A stretch of DNA of 64,000 nucleotides from Allorhodopirellula heiligendammensis (lineage in GTDB: Bacteria > Planctomycetota > Planctomycetia > Pirellulales > Pirellulaceae), in NCBI RefSeq assembly GCF_007860105.1, contig NZ_SJPU01000002.1:1911739-1975738 (forward strand). The letters are read 5' to 3'. The notes beneath the pieces are model-generated. The model saw only the letters and a program-made list of their open reading frames with translations. It was not told the origin of the DNA and made no database searches. The translations under genes were made by a program, and so were the position numbers. This document shows positions 18,579 to 27,810 of this stretch, piece by piece (positions within the stretch are counted from its first letter, which is position 1; each line of letters begins with the position of its first letter).

Positions 18579-20210
18579 TTAGGGCGCGACGAGCGAATCC
18601 AGGAACGCCAGCACGTTTTGTCGATCCTCATAGGACAACTGCAGGAATCGGTCGCGGGTGCCTGCTGATTCCCCGTCGTGCATGGCAATCGCTTCGAGGA
18701 TCGTTTCAGCGCGGCCGTCGTGCCAGTACGGAGCGGAGTCACGCAGACCCCATAGCGGTGCGGTCCGCCATTCTTGATTGAAGTTTGTCGGCTGCAGATG
18801 CATCTGTTCGCGGAGCTCGATTCTGGTAGGGATTACCTGCTTGTCTGTAATATCCCCTTGCGAAGCAGCTAAGGTCGAGGCAAGCGCGAATTTGTTAATC
18901 TGCGTGTCTGGATTTTTCCGTGAAGCAATTACTCGCGTAGGCTTCAGGTCGACAGGACCATCGGGAACGCGGAACGTGAATGCGGGGTAGTCGGAGTGCG
19001 CGCCGCCGGGGCTACTCAGCACGGGGCCATTGGTCTTGATGGGCACCATCGTCGCAGGGCCGTAGTATGGAACTTGAAAAGTGAATCCTGGAGGGGCATC
19101 TTCGACTTCTTCGGTAAACCTCTCGCGGCGCACGATGTAAGGCTCGGCGTGACTGAGATCGATCGAATCGGATCCCATATCATGTAGCAGTAGATCGCTG
19201 TAAATCCCGTTGGCCGGCGGCATGTTGCGGACATGGCATACACCACAGCCAACCTGATTGAAGATTGCTTCGCCTCGACTTATTGACGCATTGGACAGCG
19301 AATCGTTTGAGAACGATTGTCGCGGTGCTGGTAGCGCAGCGACGAAGTGCGTCAGCATCTGAATCTGTTCGTCGCTAATGTCAGTGGATTTGTTTTGATA
19401 GGTTGGGTTGGTTGCATCGCTCGACTGCGTCCTGCGACTGGTTTGTAGCCCCATCTCATTCGCACAGGCTTGCTCATTAAAGTCTTGCAGCGAGGCCACG
19501 TTAGCGCGCCACCCAAACTTGCCATAGCGTCCGTCGGCCAGTGTCGATGGACGACCACTGATCTCAGCATGCTGCTTCTGTAGACGCATCTGCTGATCGA
19601 GTTGCTTGTCAGAGACCTTGTCAATCAAACCGCTGCCGAACAATGCCGTCGTGTTACGACTGTAAACACGCGCCGAAATCCGAACTCGATAGCCATCGAT
19701 AAACTGGTCGAAGTAAAGGGGCGATCCGTTGGCGATGCGAACTTCAGCCGCTGAGGTCGCTCCACCGGCATCGTCATACTCGGCACCTGTGCTCTGAGTC
19801 AGCGTCTCATGAAGCTGCCGGAGCATCGAGGTGCCGCCATGGTGCGGCAGCGGCAAGACATTCAACACGCTGTTGTTCGACTGAATAAATCCAGGGTGAA
19901 ATTGCGAGACCAGGTTTGCGAGTACCTCGGCGGTGACGCGAGTGCCGTAAACCTCAATCGAGTCGATGCCCACTGAATTGGCGTTGAATGCCGCTTCACC
20001 ACCACCACCGATGCCGCCCTGCTGATGGCACTCCGCGCAAGACGCAGCATTGAAGAGTGGTCCCAAACCGTCCCCTCCGAGGGCGGGATTGTGTGGCTGC
20101 CATTGCTGCGTGAACAGCTGGGCGCCCCTGGCAATCGTTTGGGGAGACACCGCCCAGCTGGTTGCCGGAACGAGGGCAAGAACGACGCCCGCCAAGACAC
20201 TAACTTTCAT
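18579..20210 (-). CDS. di-haem oxidoreductase (DUF1111 / thiol oxidoreductase-like)
   Basis: The 543-residue exported protein has a signal peptide (1-20) and two c-type haem motifs: CAECH near residue 57 and CGVCH near residue 332. The C-terminal block SAPYWHDGRAETILEAIAMHDGE is typical of the di-haem oxidoreductase (DHOR, PF06537) family. These periplasmic cytochromes resemble di-haem peroxidases, but the substrate is not established. The ATG overlaps the stop of the preceding 449-residue gene (ATGA), so the two are translationally coupled. Confidence 0.9.
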   Translation of the reverse strand: MKVSVLAGVVLALVPATSWAVSPQTIARGAQLFTQQWQPHNPALGGDGLGPLFNAASCAECHQQGGIGGGGEAAFNANSVGIDSIEVYGTRVTAEVLANLVSQFHPGFIQSNNSVLNVLPLPHHGGTSMLRQLHETLTQSTGAEYDDAGGATSAAEVRIANGSPLYFDQFIDGYRVRISARVYSRNTTALFGSGLIDKVSDKQLDQQMRLQKQHAEISGRPSTLADGRYGKFGWRANVASLQDFNEQACANEMGLQTSRRTQSSDATNPTYQNKSTDISDEQIQMLTHFVAALPAPRQSFSNDSLSNASISRGEAIFNQVGCGVCHVRNMPPANGIYSDLLLHDMGSDSIDLSHAEPYIVRRERFTEEVEDAPPGFTFQVPYYGPATMVPIKTNGPVLSSPGGAHSDYPAFTFRVPDGPVDLKPTRVIASRKNPDTQINKFALASTLAASQGDITDKQVIPTRIELREQMHLQPTNFNQEWRTAPLWGLRDSAPYWHDGRAETILEAIAMHDGESAGTRDRFLQLSYEDRQNVLAFLDSLVAP

Positions 20211-21556
20211 TTTTGCACCTGTCGAATCATCGTGATTGCGCGGCCCGGAGGGCTGCCCTCACGAATCGGGTAAGGGGAATCTTTGGACGATCGGAAAAAC
20301 AAAAAACGCACGCGGGTGGGATGCTCGAGGTCCAGCGGCTTGCCCTGCGTTTGAGACAGCCAAGCGGCGAGTTCGCCCGGCGTGACCTGGCGGATGGGGC
20401 CGGCATTGATCGCATCATCGAGATCCTGCCACCCTAAACCGCGGCGGCGGGCAACGTCCGCCACCTCGAATCGTTGCGAGGGATCACGCTGACTCATCAG
20501 TGGTGTGCTAATTCGAAACGCAAACGAATCGTTATCGCCACGCTGCAATACCCAATCGGCGAGCGTCGTGGCCGAGGTGGCGTCCTGGTCAGACCGCTCG
20601 ATTGGCATCACCGACCGATGCCATACGATTTCAGCGATGTCCGTGTAGAGCAAACGCAAATCTGCACCCACGATGAACGGTAACAAGGTCGTCGCCCACG
20701 CTGCTCGTGTATCAGAATGCTGCTCGAGGATAACCAGACGCTTGAGATCGCTTGCGTCGGTTAAGCCAAACCGCATCTGCACGTCCTTTAAGTACACACC
20801 TTGCAATTGGGAGGCGATGGGAACGAGCTGCAACGTCACTTTCGATGTTAAGAGCTCCGTCTGAACCAATAGATCCGTGACCGGGTCCACATCCGTTTCG
20901 CCGAGTGCTGCGAGTCGTTCATCGAGCTCAATCTGCCACATCCGCGTTAATCGCCCGCGCGTGCGATCGGCGAGTTGTTGGGTCATCTCATTACGCTCGG
21001 TGCTGTACCTCCGCATCAGCAGTCGCGTATCCTCGGCGTCCTCAATCAGACGCGTTAGGTCATCACCATCAGGAACGCCAACGGACAACGCCAAGACGCG
21101 GTATTGCCCATCGGTGACGATACTGATTGCACGCTCGATATCCTGCCCGCCTCCACCGGTAACGATCGGCGGTAATCCAATTGCCCAATGTTGGAACTGA
21201 ATGGGTGCAGCGGGATTGAAGTAACCTGCCGGAATCCTCGCGACCGAGCGCCGGAACGAACGCTCACACCAGCACAGTTCACGTTTCGCACTGAGTCCCT
21301 TCCATGGTGCGTCGCCAGCCACATCGTTGGTGATCAAGACAACGATCAACGCATCATCGGCGGTCGTCTCGGCGACCGCCCCCAGCGGCGGTGACCACGA
21401 AAAATCATCGGCGGCATAGACCGGCAGCGATGTGAGAATCACCGTTGCTGAGGCGGCGATGCAAACCAGCGTCATGACAAGTCGAGGGCCAAATGAACGC
21501 ACAGGCTGATCTTCACGAGCGGCTAGAAAAAGTGTGGAAGCACACAATGTCTCCAT
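20207..21556 (-). CDS. unknown exported protein coupled to di-haem oxidoreductase
   Basis: I do not recognise the family of this 449-residue protein. A hydrophobic leader ending SLPVYAADDFSW indicates export; translation could begin at 21556 or at an internal ATG at 21475, which would give a cleaner signal peptide. The mature part is acidic with few Cys and contains ALIVVLITNDV, YRVLALSVGVPDGDD and FIVGADLRLLYTDIAEI. The gene overlaps the downstream di-haem gene by 4 nt. A role in the assembly or function of that cytochrome is only an inference from coupling. Confidence 0.7.
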   Translation of the reverse strand: METLCASTLFLAAREDQPVRSFGPRLVMTLVCIAASATVILTSLPVYAADDFSWSPPLGAVAETTADDALIVVLITNDVAGDAPWKGLSAKRELCWCERSFRRSVARIPAGYFNPAAPIQFQHWAIGLPPIVTGGGGQDIERAISIVTDGQYRVLALSVGVPDGDDLTRLIEDAEDTRLLMRRYSTERNEMTQQLADRTRGRLTRMWQIELDERLAALGETDVDPVTDLLVQTELLTSKVTLQLVPIASQLQGVYLKDVQMRFGLTDASDLKRLVILEQHSDTRAAWATTLLPFIVGADLRLLYTDIAEIVWHRSVMPIERSDQDATSATTLADWVLQRGDNDSFAFRISTPLMSQRDPSQRFEVADVARRRGLGWQDLDDAINAGPIRQVTPGELAAWLSQTQGKPLDLEHPTRVRFLFFRSSKDSPYPIREGSPPGRAITMIRQVQK

Positions 21557-21988
21557 AAGCTAGATATATCGGATCGCAGGCTCTGAGGCAAGCAAAATTC
21601 CCTTGCTTGGGGATAGCGGATTTCTAGGAATCCTCGGGCGGGCCTGGTGGAGCGACCCGTCTACCGACGGATAGCCATGCGCGAACGTTGTGCCAAAGCC
21701 GCTACGCTGCCGTTGGGTTTGCTAGAATTGATGCCGTTGACCTAGTTTCTCTCTCGCGTGCAGGCGTTAGGGGTTCCCTCACTCTTGCCGATTTCAGGAC
21801 TTTCAGACTCTTTTGGAATGACGTCTTGGTTGCATTGGAGAGCGATGTGGCAGGCAGCGAGCAAGATGCCCGAGCCACGAGCCTACCAACACCAACGCCA
21901 GAGTTGGCCAGCATCAACGCCAGAGCCGGAACGTCGCTGGGCTCGCGCTCGGCGCAATCGCACCGCCCCCCCTTGCCGGATTTTGCGG
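21557..21988. other. 432-bp divergent intergenic region
   Basis: The region lies between the minus-strand 449-residue gene and the plus-strand 762-residue gene. An in-frame extension of the plus gene runs back to 21758 but has a composition unlike a signal or known domain, so it is probably untranslated. No promoter element is convincing. Confidence 0.4.
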
Positions 21989-24277
21989 ATGTTTTTCAAA
22001 CTCGTTCACTCATGTTTCGTCACCCTGCTGGCAGCAGCCACCGCCGTTGCTCAGCCGACCGCAGGGGAAATTCAGGCGGGTTTGCCGCCATCATTGCAGT
22101 TCGCACCCGATAGCGCTTCCTTCTTTTACGCCTTAACGAACAATCGCTTGAAATGGGATGCGGTGGCCGATAATGCCGCCATCGAGCGGTTAATGGCGAT
22201 GCCTGTCGTTCAGCGGGCGGTCGCCGAGGCTCGTACGCAAATTGCCGCTGATATCGAGCAGGATTTGCAAGAGAACGAGGTGCCATCGTGGCTACTCTCG
22301 GCCTATGAGTTTTGGGTTGGAAAGGAGGGGCAATCTTATTTACCCACGCTGGCGAATCTCGCTTCGCGAGAACTGTTTATCTTTGCCGACCAAGACTTTG
22401 CTGAGCAGTTGGCGGCCTACAACGCGGAGGTGGTCACCCAGCTCTCGAAACTGCGGCTTGATCCATCGCCAGACGGGGAGGGAGTTGCCACGGAAAATGA
22501 CGCGCCGGCGCCCGTCTGGAGCGAAAGGTTTATACGTGACCTGAACGTTCCAAGAATCGTCGCGGGTGCAAAATTGTCAGGGGCTCAGGATCAAGCTCGC
22601 GTGCGTGAGATGTTGAGCATGTTTGCGACGAAGTTCCGCAACGAGTTGCTGGATCTTTCCGAAGCTGAAAACAGATACATCAGCGACTCGCTGCAACTTC
22701 AAGACCTGGGAGAGAATGATCAACGGTGGGTGCTGCATCTGCGCGGCGACGAGTATCCTTGGGACGCCGCCATCCAACGCCACCAAGCCGCCAGTGATCC
22801 TGACGAAGCTGCTGAAATACAGCGGCAGTACACCGTTTTTCGTGACCTAGTCGCGGGTAAATCGCTCGTCGTTAGCGTTGGCTTTACCGACGGATATCTA
22901 TTTGCATCGATCGGGCATGATCCCGATGACGTCGCCCCCACCAAGGCCGACCAGCCGCTGTACCGACGCGGCGTCTTCAAACCGTTGCTGGAGAATCGCA
23001 GTAAGACCTTTTCAGCAATTGCCTATCAAAATAGTTTGCTGAAGCAGCAGACGTCGTGGGTCACTCGGCTGTCGGTGTATATCCGTTTGCTTCCGGGGCT
23101 CGCCAAGTTGGCATTTGTCGGTACCGAGCTGGAGCCCACGTCCTACCAACCGTTGATGGATGATGTCGAGCAAGACGCTGAGATGTTGCTCGCCGATTTA
23201 AACCGGCTCTACAATCCCGCTGGCGACCAACTCGCGTTCTCATTCTTCTTCAATGGGGGTATCGCCGGATATAACTACCATCGGCATACCAATCCAATGA
23301 GCGTGTCGGCTCAACCGCTGGTTTCATTGCAACACGTCGGCGAACATCCTGCTCTGTTCAACGCTGTCGCGGACTGGGAGGATGACGGTACGCTGGATAA
23401 GTGGCTCAATCGCATTGAGCAGCGGGCCGAGCAAGTCATGGATCTGTACGTGGAGTCATCGGGCGCCTCAGCGTCGGGCCCTGCCCAAGCCATGACGACG
23501 GGGCTCGCCGAGCTTTTCCGGGCGACCAAAGATGATCTACTGCCCTCCCTTGGAAACGAGTCCGCATTCGTGCTCGATTTTCAGCACCGCAGCCACCAGT
23601 GGCATCCCGCCATGCCGGCCGCTGAGCAAGCCTTGCCGATGCCCGCCGTGGCACTCGTCTATGATCTCGCCAATGCCGAGCAGCATCGGCGTGCGTGGCA
23701 GCGTTTCTATGAAACGATCAATCCGCTGCTTGCCCCCTTTGGCCCTTTGATGGGTTTGCCTCCCGGGCAGGGGTTACCCCCAGCGTCGGAGACATCGATA
23801 CCTGACGGCGTTTTTCTGCGATTGCCCGGTGTTGCTGTCCTGGGCATCGACCCCAGTTTCGCACCGGGATTGGCCATTACCGATCAGTGGGCCATCTACA
23901 CCCTGTTTCCCTCCCAGGGTGTCGACTTAGCTGAGCCGCATGCACCCCAACTGCCACCGCCGCTGGGCGATGTCGGGCGTCCGCTGATTGCGGCCAGCCA
24001 CGTCGATGTCCTGCAATTCGCCGACGCGCTGCAGGCGTGGCTGGATTATGCTGTGCCGCTGATTAAACAGTCCGATCGCTATCAAAACCAACCCCCAGAG
24101 GATGCGGAGGCCAGCAAGGCCCCCAATATTGATGAGACGATCGATCTGCTCGGAAATGTGATCGAAGTGATGCGACAGATTCCGTCCTACACCCAGGCGA
24201 CCTATGTGCAAGACAACTCGGTTGTGACGCAATCGGTGATCCAGGTGCCATCTCTTCGGCTGTCACCAGCTAAGTGA
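21989..24277 (+). CDS. large unknown exported protein
   Basis: The 762-residue protein begins with a clear signal peptide (MFFKLVHSCFVTLLAAATAVA) at the ATG at 21989. I do not recognise a family. It is rich in acidic and hydrophobic residues and contains VVSVGFTDGYLFASIGHDPDD, a YNYHRHTNPMSVS segment and a C-terminal PSYTQATYVQDNSVVTQSVI. No Cys clusters or catalytic motifs are evident. In-frame sequence extends upstream to 21758 but lacks a plausible start. It may be a planctomycete-specific periplasmic or surface protein. Confidence 0.75.
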   Translation: MFFKLVHSCFVTLLAAATAVAQPTAGEIQAGLPPSLQFAPDSASFFYALTNNRLKWDAVADNAAIERLMAMPVVQRAVAEARTQIAADIEQDLQENEVPSWLLSAYEFWVGKEGQSYLPTLANLASRELFIFADQDFAEQLAAYNAEVVTQLSKLRLDPSPDGEGVATENDAPAPVWSERFIRDLNVPRIVAGAKLSGAQDQARVREMLSMFATKFRNELLDLSEAENRYISDSLQLQDLGENDQRWVLHLRGDEYPWDAAIQRHQAASDPDEAAEIQRQYTVFRDLVAGKSLVVSVGFTDGYLFASIGHDPDDVAPTKADQPLYRRGVFKPLLENRSKTFSAIAYQNSLLKQQTSWVTRLSVYIRLLPGLAKLAFVGTELEPTSYQPLMDDVEQDAEMLLADLNRLYNPAGDQLAFSFFFNGGIAGYNYHRHTNPMSVSAQPLVSLQHVGEHPALFNAVADWEDDGTLDKWLNRIEQRAEQVMDLYVESSGASASGPAQAMTTGLAELFRATKDDLLPSLGNESAFVLDFQHRSHQWHPAMPAAEQALPMPAVALVYDLANAEQHRRAWQRFYETINPLLAPFGPLMGLPPGQGLPPASETSIPDGVFLRLPGVAVLGIDPSFAPGLAITDQWAIYTLFPSQGVDLAEPHAPQLPPPLGDVGRPLIAASHVDVLQFADALQAWLDYAVPLIKQSDRYQNQPPEDAEASKAPNIDETIDLLGNVIEVMRQIPSYTQATYVQDNSVVTQSVIQVPSLRLSPAK

Positions 24278-24474
24278 GGTCAGCCCGATGACTCCCTGCA
24301 TTGGATGATTCCCGCATTGATCGCCCACGCGAATTTGAATCCAGTTATGATGAGCCTGTCCCGCCGGACGCGTTGAAATCGTACGCCGAAGCGTCGTCGC
24401 TGTGGGCGGCGCCGGTCAGACCAGTCGCTCTCAATCTCCCCCCCCCGTCCCTTCCCACTCATCGGAAACCTTCC

Positions 24475-25263
24475 ATGTTGCGAACGTTGCTTTTCTCCTT
24501 CAGCCCTCTGGTCCTTATGAGCGCCGCCGTGCTCAATCTCGCCGACGACCACCGCGTCAGTGCAGCGGAAATCGATCCCGCCCAGGCCGCTTGGTACGCA
24601 AAATACAAAGGCCAAGAGAACGCGCCGCAGCCCGATGAGATGATGCTCAACACGGACCCTGAGCCGGATGTGAGCGAAGGTTTCACTCCGTTATTTAATG
24701 GCAAAGACTTGACGGGTTGGACGCCGCGCGGTGGCACCTGCACCTTTACCGCCCAGGGTGATCTCGTGATCGGTGAATGTGTTCCAGGTTCCGATAGCAC
24801 CTACCTGTCGACAGAAAAGTCGGACTACACCGATTTCATTTTCTCTTGCGACATGAAGTGGGAGGTCGACGGGAATTCTGGCGTCATGTTCCACGCCCAA
24901 GTCAAAACTGGCGACAAGAAAAACAAGGAAATCGTATTCGGCCCGCAAGCCGAGATGGAAGGCATCTCCGGAGATCGATACTGGAATGGTGGGATCTACG
25001 GGCAGAGTTGTGGAGGATACTTTTACCCCCTGTGGCTGACCGATCACAAAGAGGCGCGAGCAGCCCTGGATCGTGCGGGTTGGAATCGACTGACGATCCA
25101 GGCCAAGGGAAATAACGTGAAGACATGGGTCAATGGCGTTCCCGTCGCGAATTGGAACGACGACGGCACGTATGCCAAGGGCTTCTTCGGGCTGCAAATC
25201 CACAAGGGAACTGCCGGAAAAGTGCTGTGGAAGAACGTCCGTGTGAAAGAGTTGGCAGACTGA
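24475..25263 (+). CDS. DUF1080 (3-keto-disaccharide hydrolase-like) protein
   Basis: The 262-residue exported protein has a signal peptide followed by a DUF1080 domain with a concanavalin-like fold: FTPLFNGKDLTGWTPRGGT near residue 70, a NSGVMFHAQVK block and the C-terminal AKGFFGLQIHKGTAGKVLWK block. The family includes glucosidases that act on 3-keto sugars and many planctomycete members of unknown substrate. The ATG at 24475 starts the signal peptide. It is followed after about 50 bp by pcrA on the same strand but is functionally unrelated. Confidence 0.88.
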   Translation: MLRTLLFSFSPLVLMSAAVLNLADDHRVSAAEIDPAQAAWYAKYKGQENAPQPDEMMLNTDPEPDVSEGFTPLFNGKDLTGWTPRGGTCTFTAQGDLVIGECVPGSDSTYLSTEKSDYTDFIFSCDMKWEVDGNSGVMFHAQVKTGDKKNKEIVFGPQAEMEGISGDRYWNGGIYGQSCGGYFYPLWLTDHKEARAALDRAGWNRLTIQAKGNNVKTWVNGVPVANWNDDGTYAKGFFGLQIHKGTAGKVLWKNVRVKELAD

Positions 25264-25315
25264 TTCGGACTTGCCAAGTTGCCGATCACGCGTCGGGTCG
25301 GGTATCCTGGGTGGG

Positions 25316-27664
25316 ATGGATGCCATCACAAAAAATCTGACCGCGGCGCAGGCCGAGGCGGTCACTCATATCGACGGACCGCTGCTCATTATCGCTGGCC
25401 CGGGCAGCGGGAAAACCCGGGTGGTCACGCACCGGGTTGCCCACATGCTCAGCCAGGGTGTGCGGCCCTGGCAGATCGCGGCGCTCACGTTTACCAACAA
25501 AGCCGCTGAGGAAATGCGGACGCGGTTGGATCTGCTCGCCCCCGGCCAACCGGTGTGGATGGGTACGTTCCACCGGTTCTGCGCCCAACAGTTGCGTCGC
25601 TACGCGTCCTACGTGGGTCTTGCCGAAAATTACTCGATTTACGACATGTCCGATTCAAAATCGGCCATGAAACGAGCGATCCAGGCTGCTGGGGTCTCGA
25701 CCAGCCACGCCACGCCGGAACAAATCGCCTCGGCAATATCCAATGCCAAAAATCGATTGATCACCCCCGAGATCATGCAGCAACAATCTGGGCGGGCGAG
25801 CGACAGTGTGGCGGCGCGAGTCTATCCGGTTTACCAGCAGCAACTTTTGCTCGCCAACGCGGTCGATTTCGATGACTTGCTCTATCACTTCGCATGCTTG
25901 CTGCGCGAGAACCCCGAGGTTCGCAGCGAACTTGACGCGAAGCTGAAGTACATCATGGTCGATGAGTACCAGGACACGAACTTGGCTCAGTACGCGATCG
26001 TGCGAGCGATGTCTGTCGATCATCCCAACCTAGCGGTGACGGGGGATCCGGACCAATCGATCTACGGCTGGCGGGGGGCCGACCTGAACAACATTCTGGA
26101 CTTCGAGAAGGACTATCCGAGCGTCAAAACGGTTCGCCTGGAACAGAATTATCGCAGCACGCCGAATATTCTTGCAGTTGCCGACCAGTTGATCCGGCAT
26201 AACCGACGCCGCAAAGCCAAAGAACTCTACACGGAGAACGCGGACGGCGACAACGTGATCCTGCGGCAGTATGAGGATGGCTATCAGGAGGCCGATGCGA
26301 TTGCCGATGAGATCGCTGCTCAGATGATCGCGGGCCAAGCCGAGCCACGTGACTTTGCCATCTTCTGCCGCATGAACGCACTGACTCGTTCGCTCGAACA
26401 CGCGCTGCGAAACCGCGGGTTGCCCTATCAGATCATCAACGGTGTCGAGTTCTACCAGCGCAAGGAGGTCAAGGACCTGCTGGCATATCTGCATTTGATC
26501 AACAATCCCAGCCACGACGTGGCGTTGCAGCGGGTGATCAATACGCCAACGCGGAGCATCGGGGCAACGACGGTTGGACGGCTGCAGGCATTTGCCGACG
26601 CCGAGCGGATCCCGATGCTCGAGGCGGCTCGCCGGGCGTCGGAGATCGACACCATGTCCAAACGCGCGCAAACGATGCTGAAGTCGTTCGTCACCCTTTA
26701 TGATCGTTTGCGTAAGAAAGCGACTGCCTCGCTCGAGGATTTATTGCGGTTTCTCGTGGAAGAAACGAAGTATATCGAGTTTCTCGAGCGTACCGGTGTC
26801 GAGAAAGAAGACTCAAATCCAATCGCGAACGTCGACGAACTGGTCTCGGCCGCGGTCGAGTTTGATCGCATGCATCCCGACGACGGATCCCTCGAAGCGT
26901 TCTTGGAACAGGTCGCGTTGGTATCCGACACGGACAAGTTCGAAGATTCCGGCAACCGGGTCACCCTGATGACGCTGCATGCAGCCAAGGGACTTGAATT
27001 CCCGCGCGTGTTCGTGATCGCAGTCGAAGATGATCTGTTGCCGCATTACCGCAGCAAGCAGGACGACCAACAACTCGAAGAAGAACGCCGGCTACTGTTT
27101 GTGGGGATCACCCGGGCACAACAGTGGCTGCAACTCAGCTATGCCAAGCGACGCAGCATGCGAGGTGACATCCGCGTGGTCATTCCGAGCATGTTCTTAA
27201 GTGAGCTGCCACGTGCAGACATGAATGTGATCGAATCGCAAACCGATCGAGACTTCTTTGACGATGGAGCGGACGAGTCCTACCCGGATTCTTGGGATCT
27301 CGTTCAAGAGCCCTCACCGCCGGAGCAAGCTGAGCAGGAATACAAGGGCGACGACACTTCGGTGATCCCTGAAATTTATCGTGATCCATTCGTTAGTAAA
27401 CCGAAGCCCAAACGCACTAAGCCTACCATCACCACGGCACTGCAAACGGCGAGTGACCTGTTGTCGTCCGACCGCGTGCCGTTGGGAGCTTACCGCGAGG
27501 GCAGCGTTGTGCGTCATCCCGAATACGGCGATGGCACGATCACTGAGGTTACTGGCCGGGGACCCAAGCGAACTGCGAAGATCCGATTTTCCGAGGATCA
27601 GAGCGAGCAAACATTTCGGCTCGCTTTCGCAAAGCTGGAGTTGCTCGATACCGGCGGCGACTAG
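25316..27664 (+). CDS. pcrA: UvrD/PcrA-type superfamily 1 DNA helicase
   Basis: The 782-residue 3'-5' helicase used in repair and replication has motif I AGPGSGKT, motif II DEYQDTN, motif III GDPDQSIYGWRGA, motif IV EQNYRST, motif V TLHAAKGLEFPRVFV and motif VI EEERRLLFVGITRA. The C-terminus carries a Tudor-like module (SVVRHPEYGDGTITEV to RLAFAKLELL) that in PcrA binds RNA polymerase. The ATG at 25316 precedes the typical LTAAQAEAV. A uvrD symbol would be equally acceptable. Confidence 0.95.
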   Translation: MDAITKNLTAAQAEAVTHIDGPLLIIAGPGSGKTRVVTHRVAHMLSQGVRPWQIAALTFTNKAAEEMRTRLDLLAPGQPVWMGTFHRFCAQQLRRYASYVGLAENYSIYDMSDSKSAMKRAIQAAGVSTSHATPEQIASAISNAKNRLITPEIMQQQSGRASDSVAARVYPVYQQQLLLANAVDFDDLLYHFACLLRENPEVRSELDAKLKYIMVDEYQDTNLAQYAIVRAMSVDHPNLAVTGDPDQSIYGWRGADLNNILDFEKDYPSVKTVRLEQNYRSTPNILAVADQLIRHNRRRKAKELYTENADGDNVILRQYEDGYQEADAIADEIAAQMIAGQAEPRDFAIFCRMNALTRSLEHALRNRGLPYQIINGVEFYQRKEVKDLLAYLHLINNPSHDVALQRVINTPTRSIGATTVGRLQAFADAERIPMLEAARRASEIDTMSKRAQTMLKSFVTLYDRLRKKATASLEDLLRFLVEETKYIEFLERTGVEKEDSNPIANVDELVSAAVEFDRMHPDDGSLEAFLEQVALVSDTDKFEDSGNRVTLMTLHAAKGLEFPRVFVIAVEDDLLPHYRSKQDDQQLEEERRLLFVGITRAQQWLQLSYAKRRSMRGDIRVVIPSMFLSELPRADMNVIESQTDRDFFDDGADESYPDSWDLVQEPSPPEQAEQEYKGDDTSVIPEIYRDPFVSKPKPKRTKPTITTALQTASDLLSSDRVPLGAYREGSVVRHPEYGDGTITEVTGRGPKRTAKIRFSEDQSEQTFRLAFAKLELLDTGGD

Positions 27665-27810
27665 CCTCTTGGCTCAGTCAAACAACACGACGTTGAGTTC
27701 GCAAACCGGTAGTGCATCGACAGAATATCGCGTAATCTACTGGCGTTGACCACACTTTGACGCGCACCTATGTGTCTATCGCAGCATCACCCTTCCCATC
27801 GGAAAACTCC

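Noticed and set aside
21758-21988. In-frame upstream extension of the 762-residue exported protein
   Set aside because: It precedes a clear signal peptide and has no start signal, so it is probably leader.
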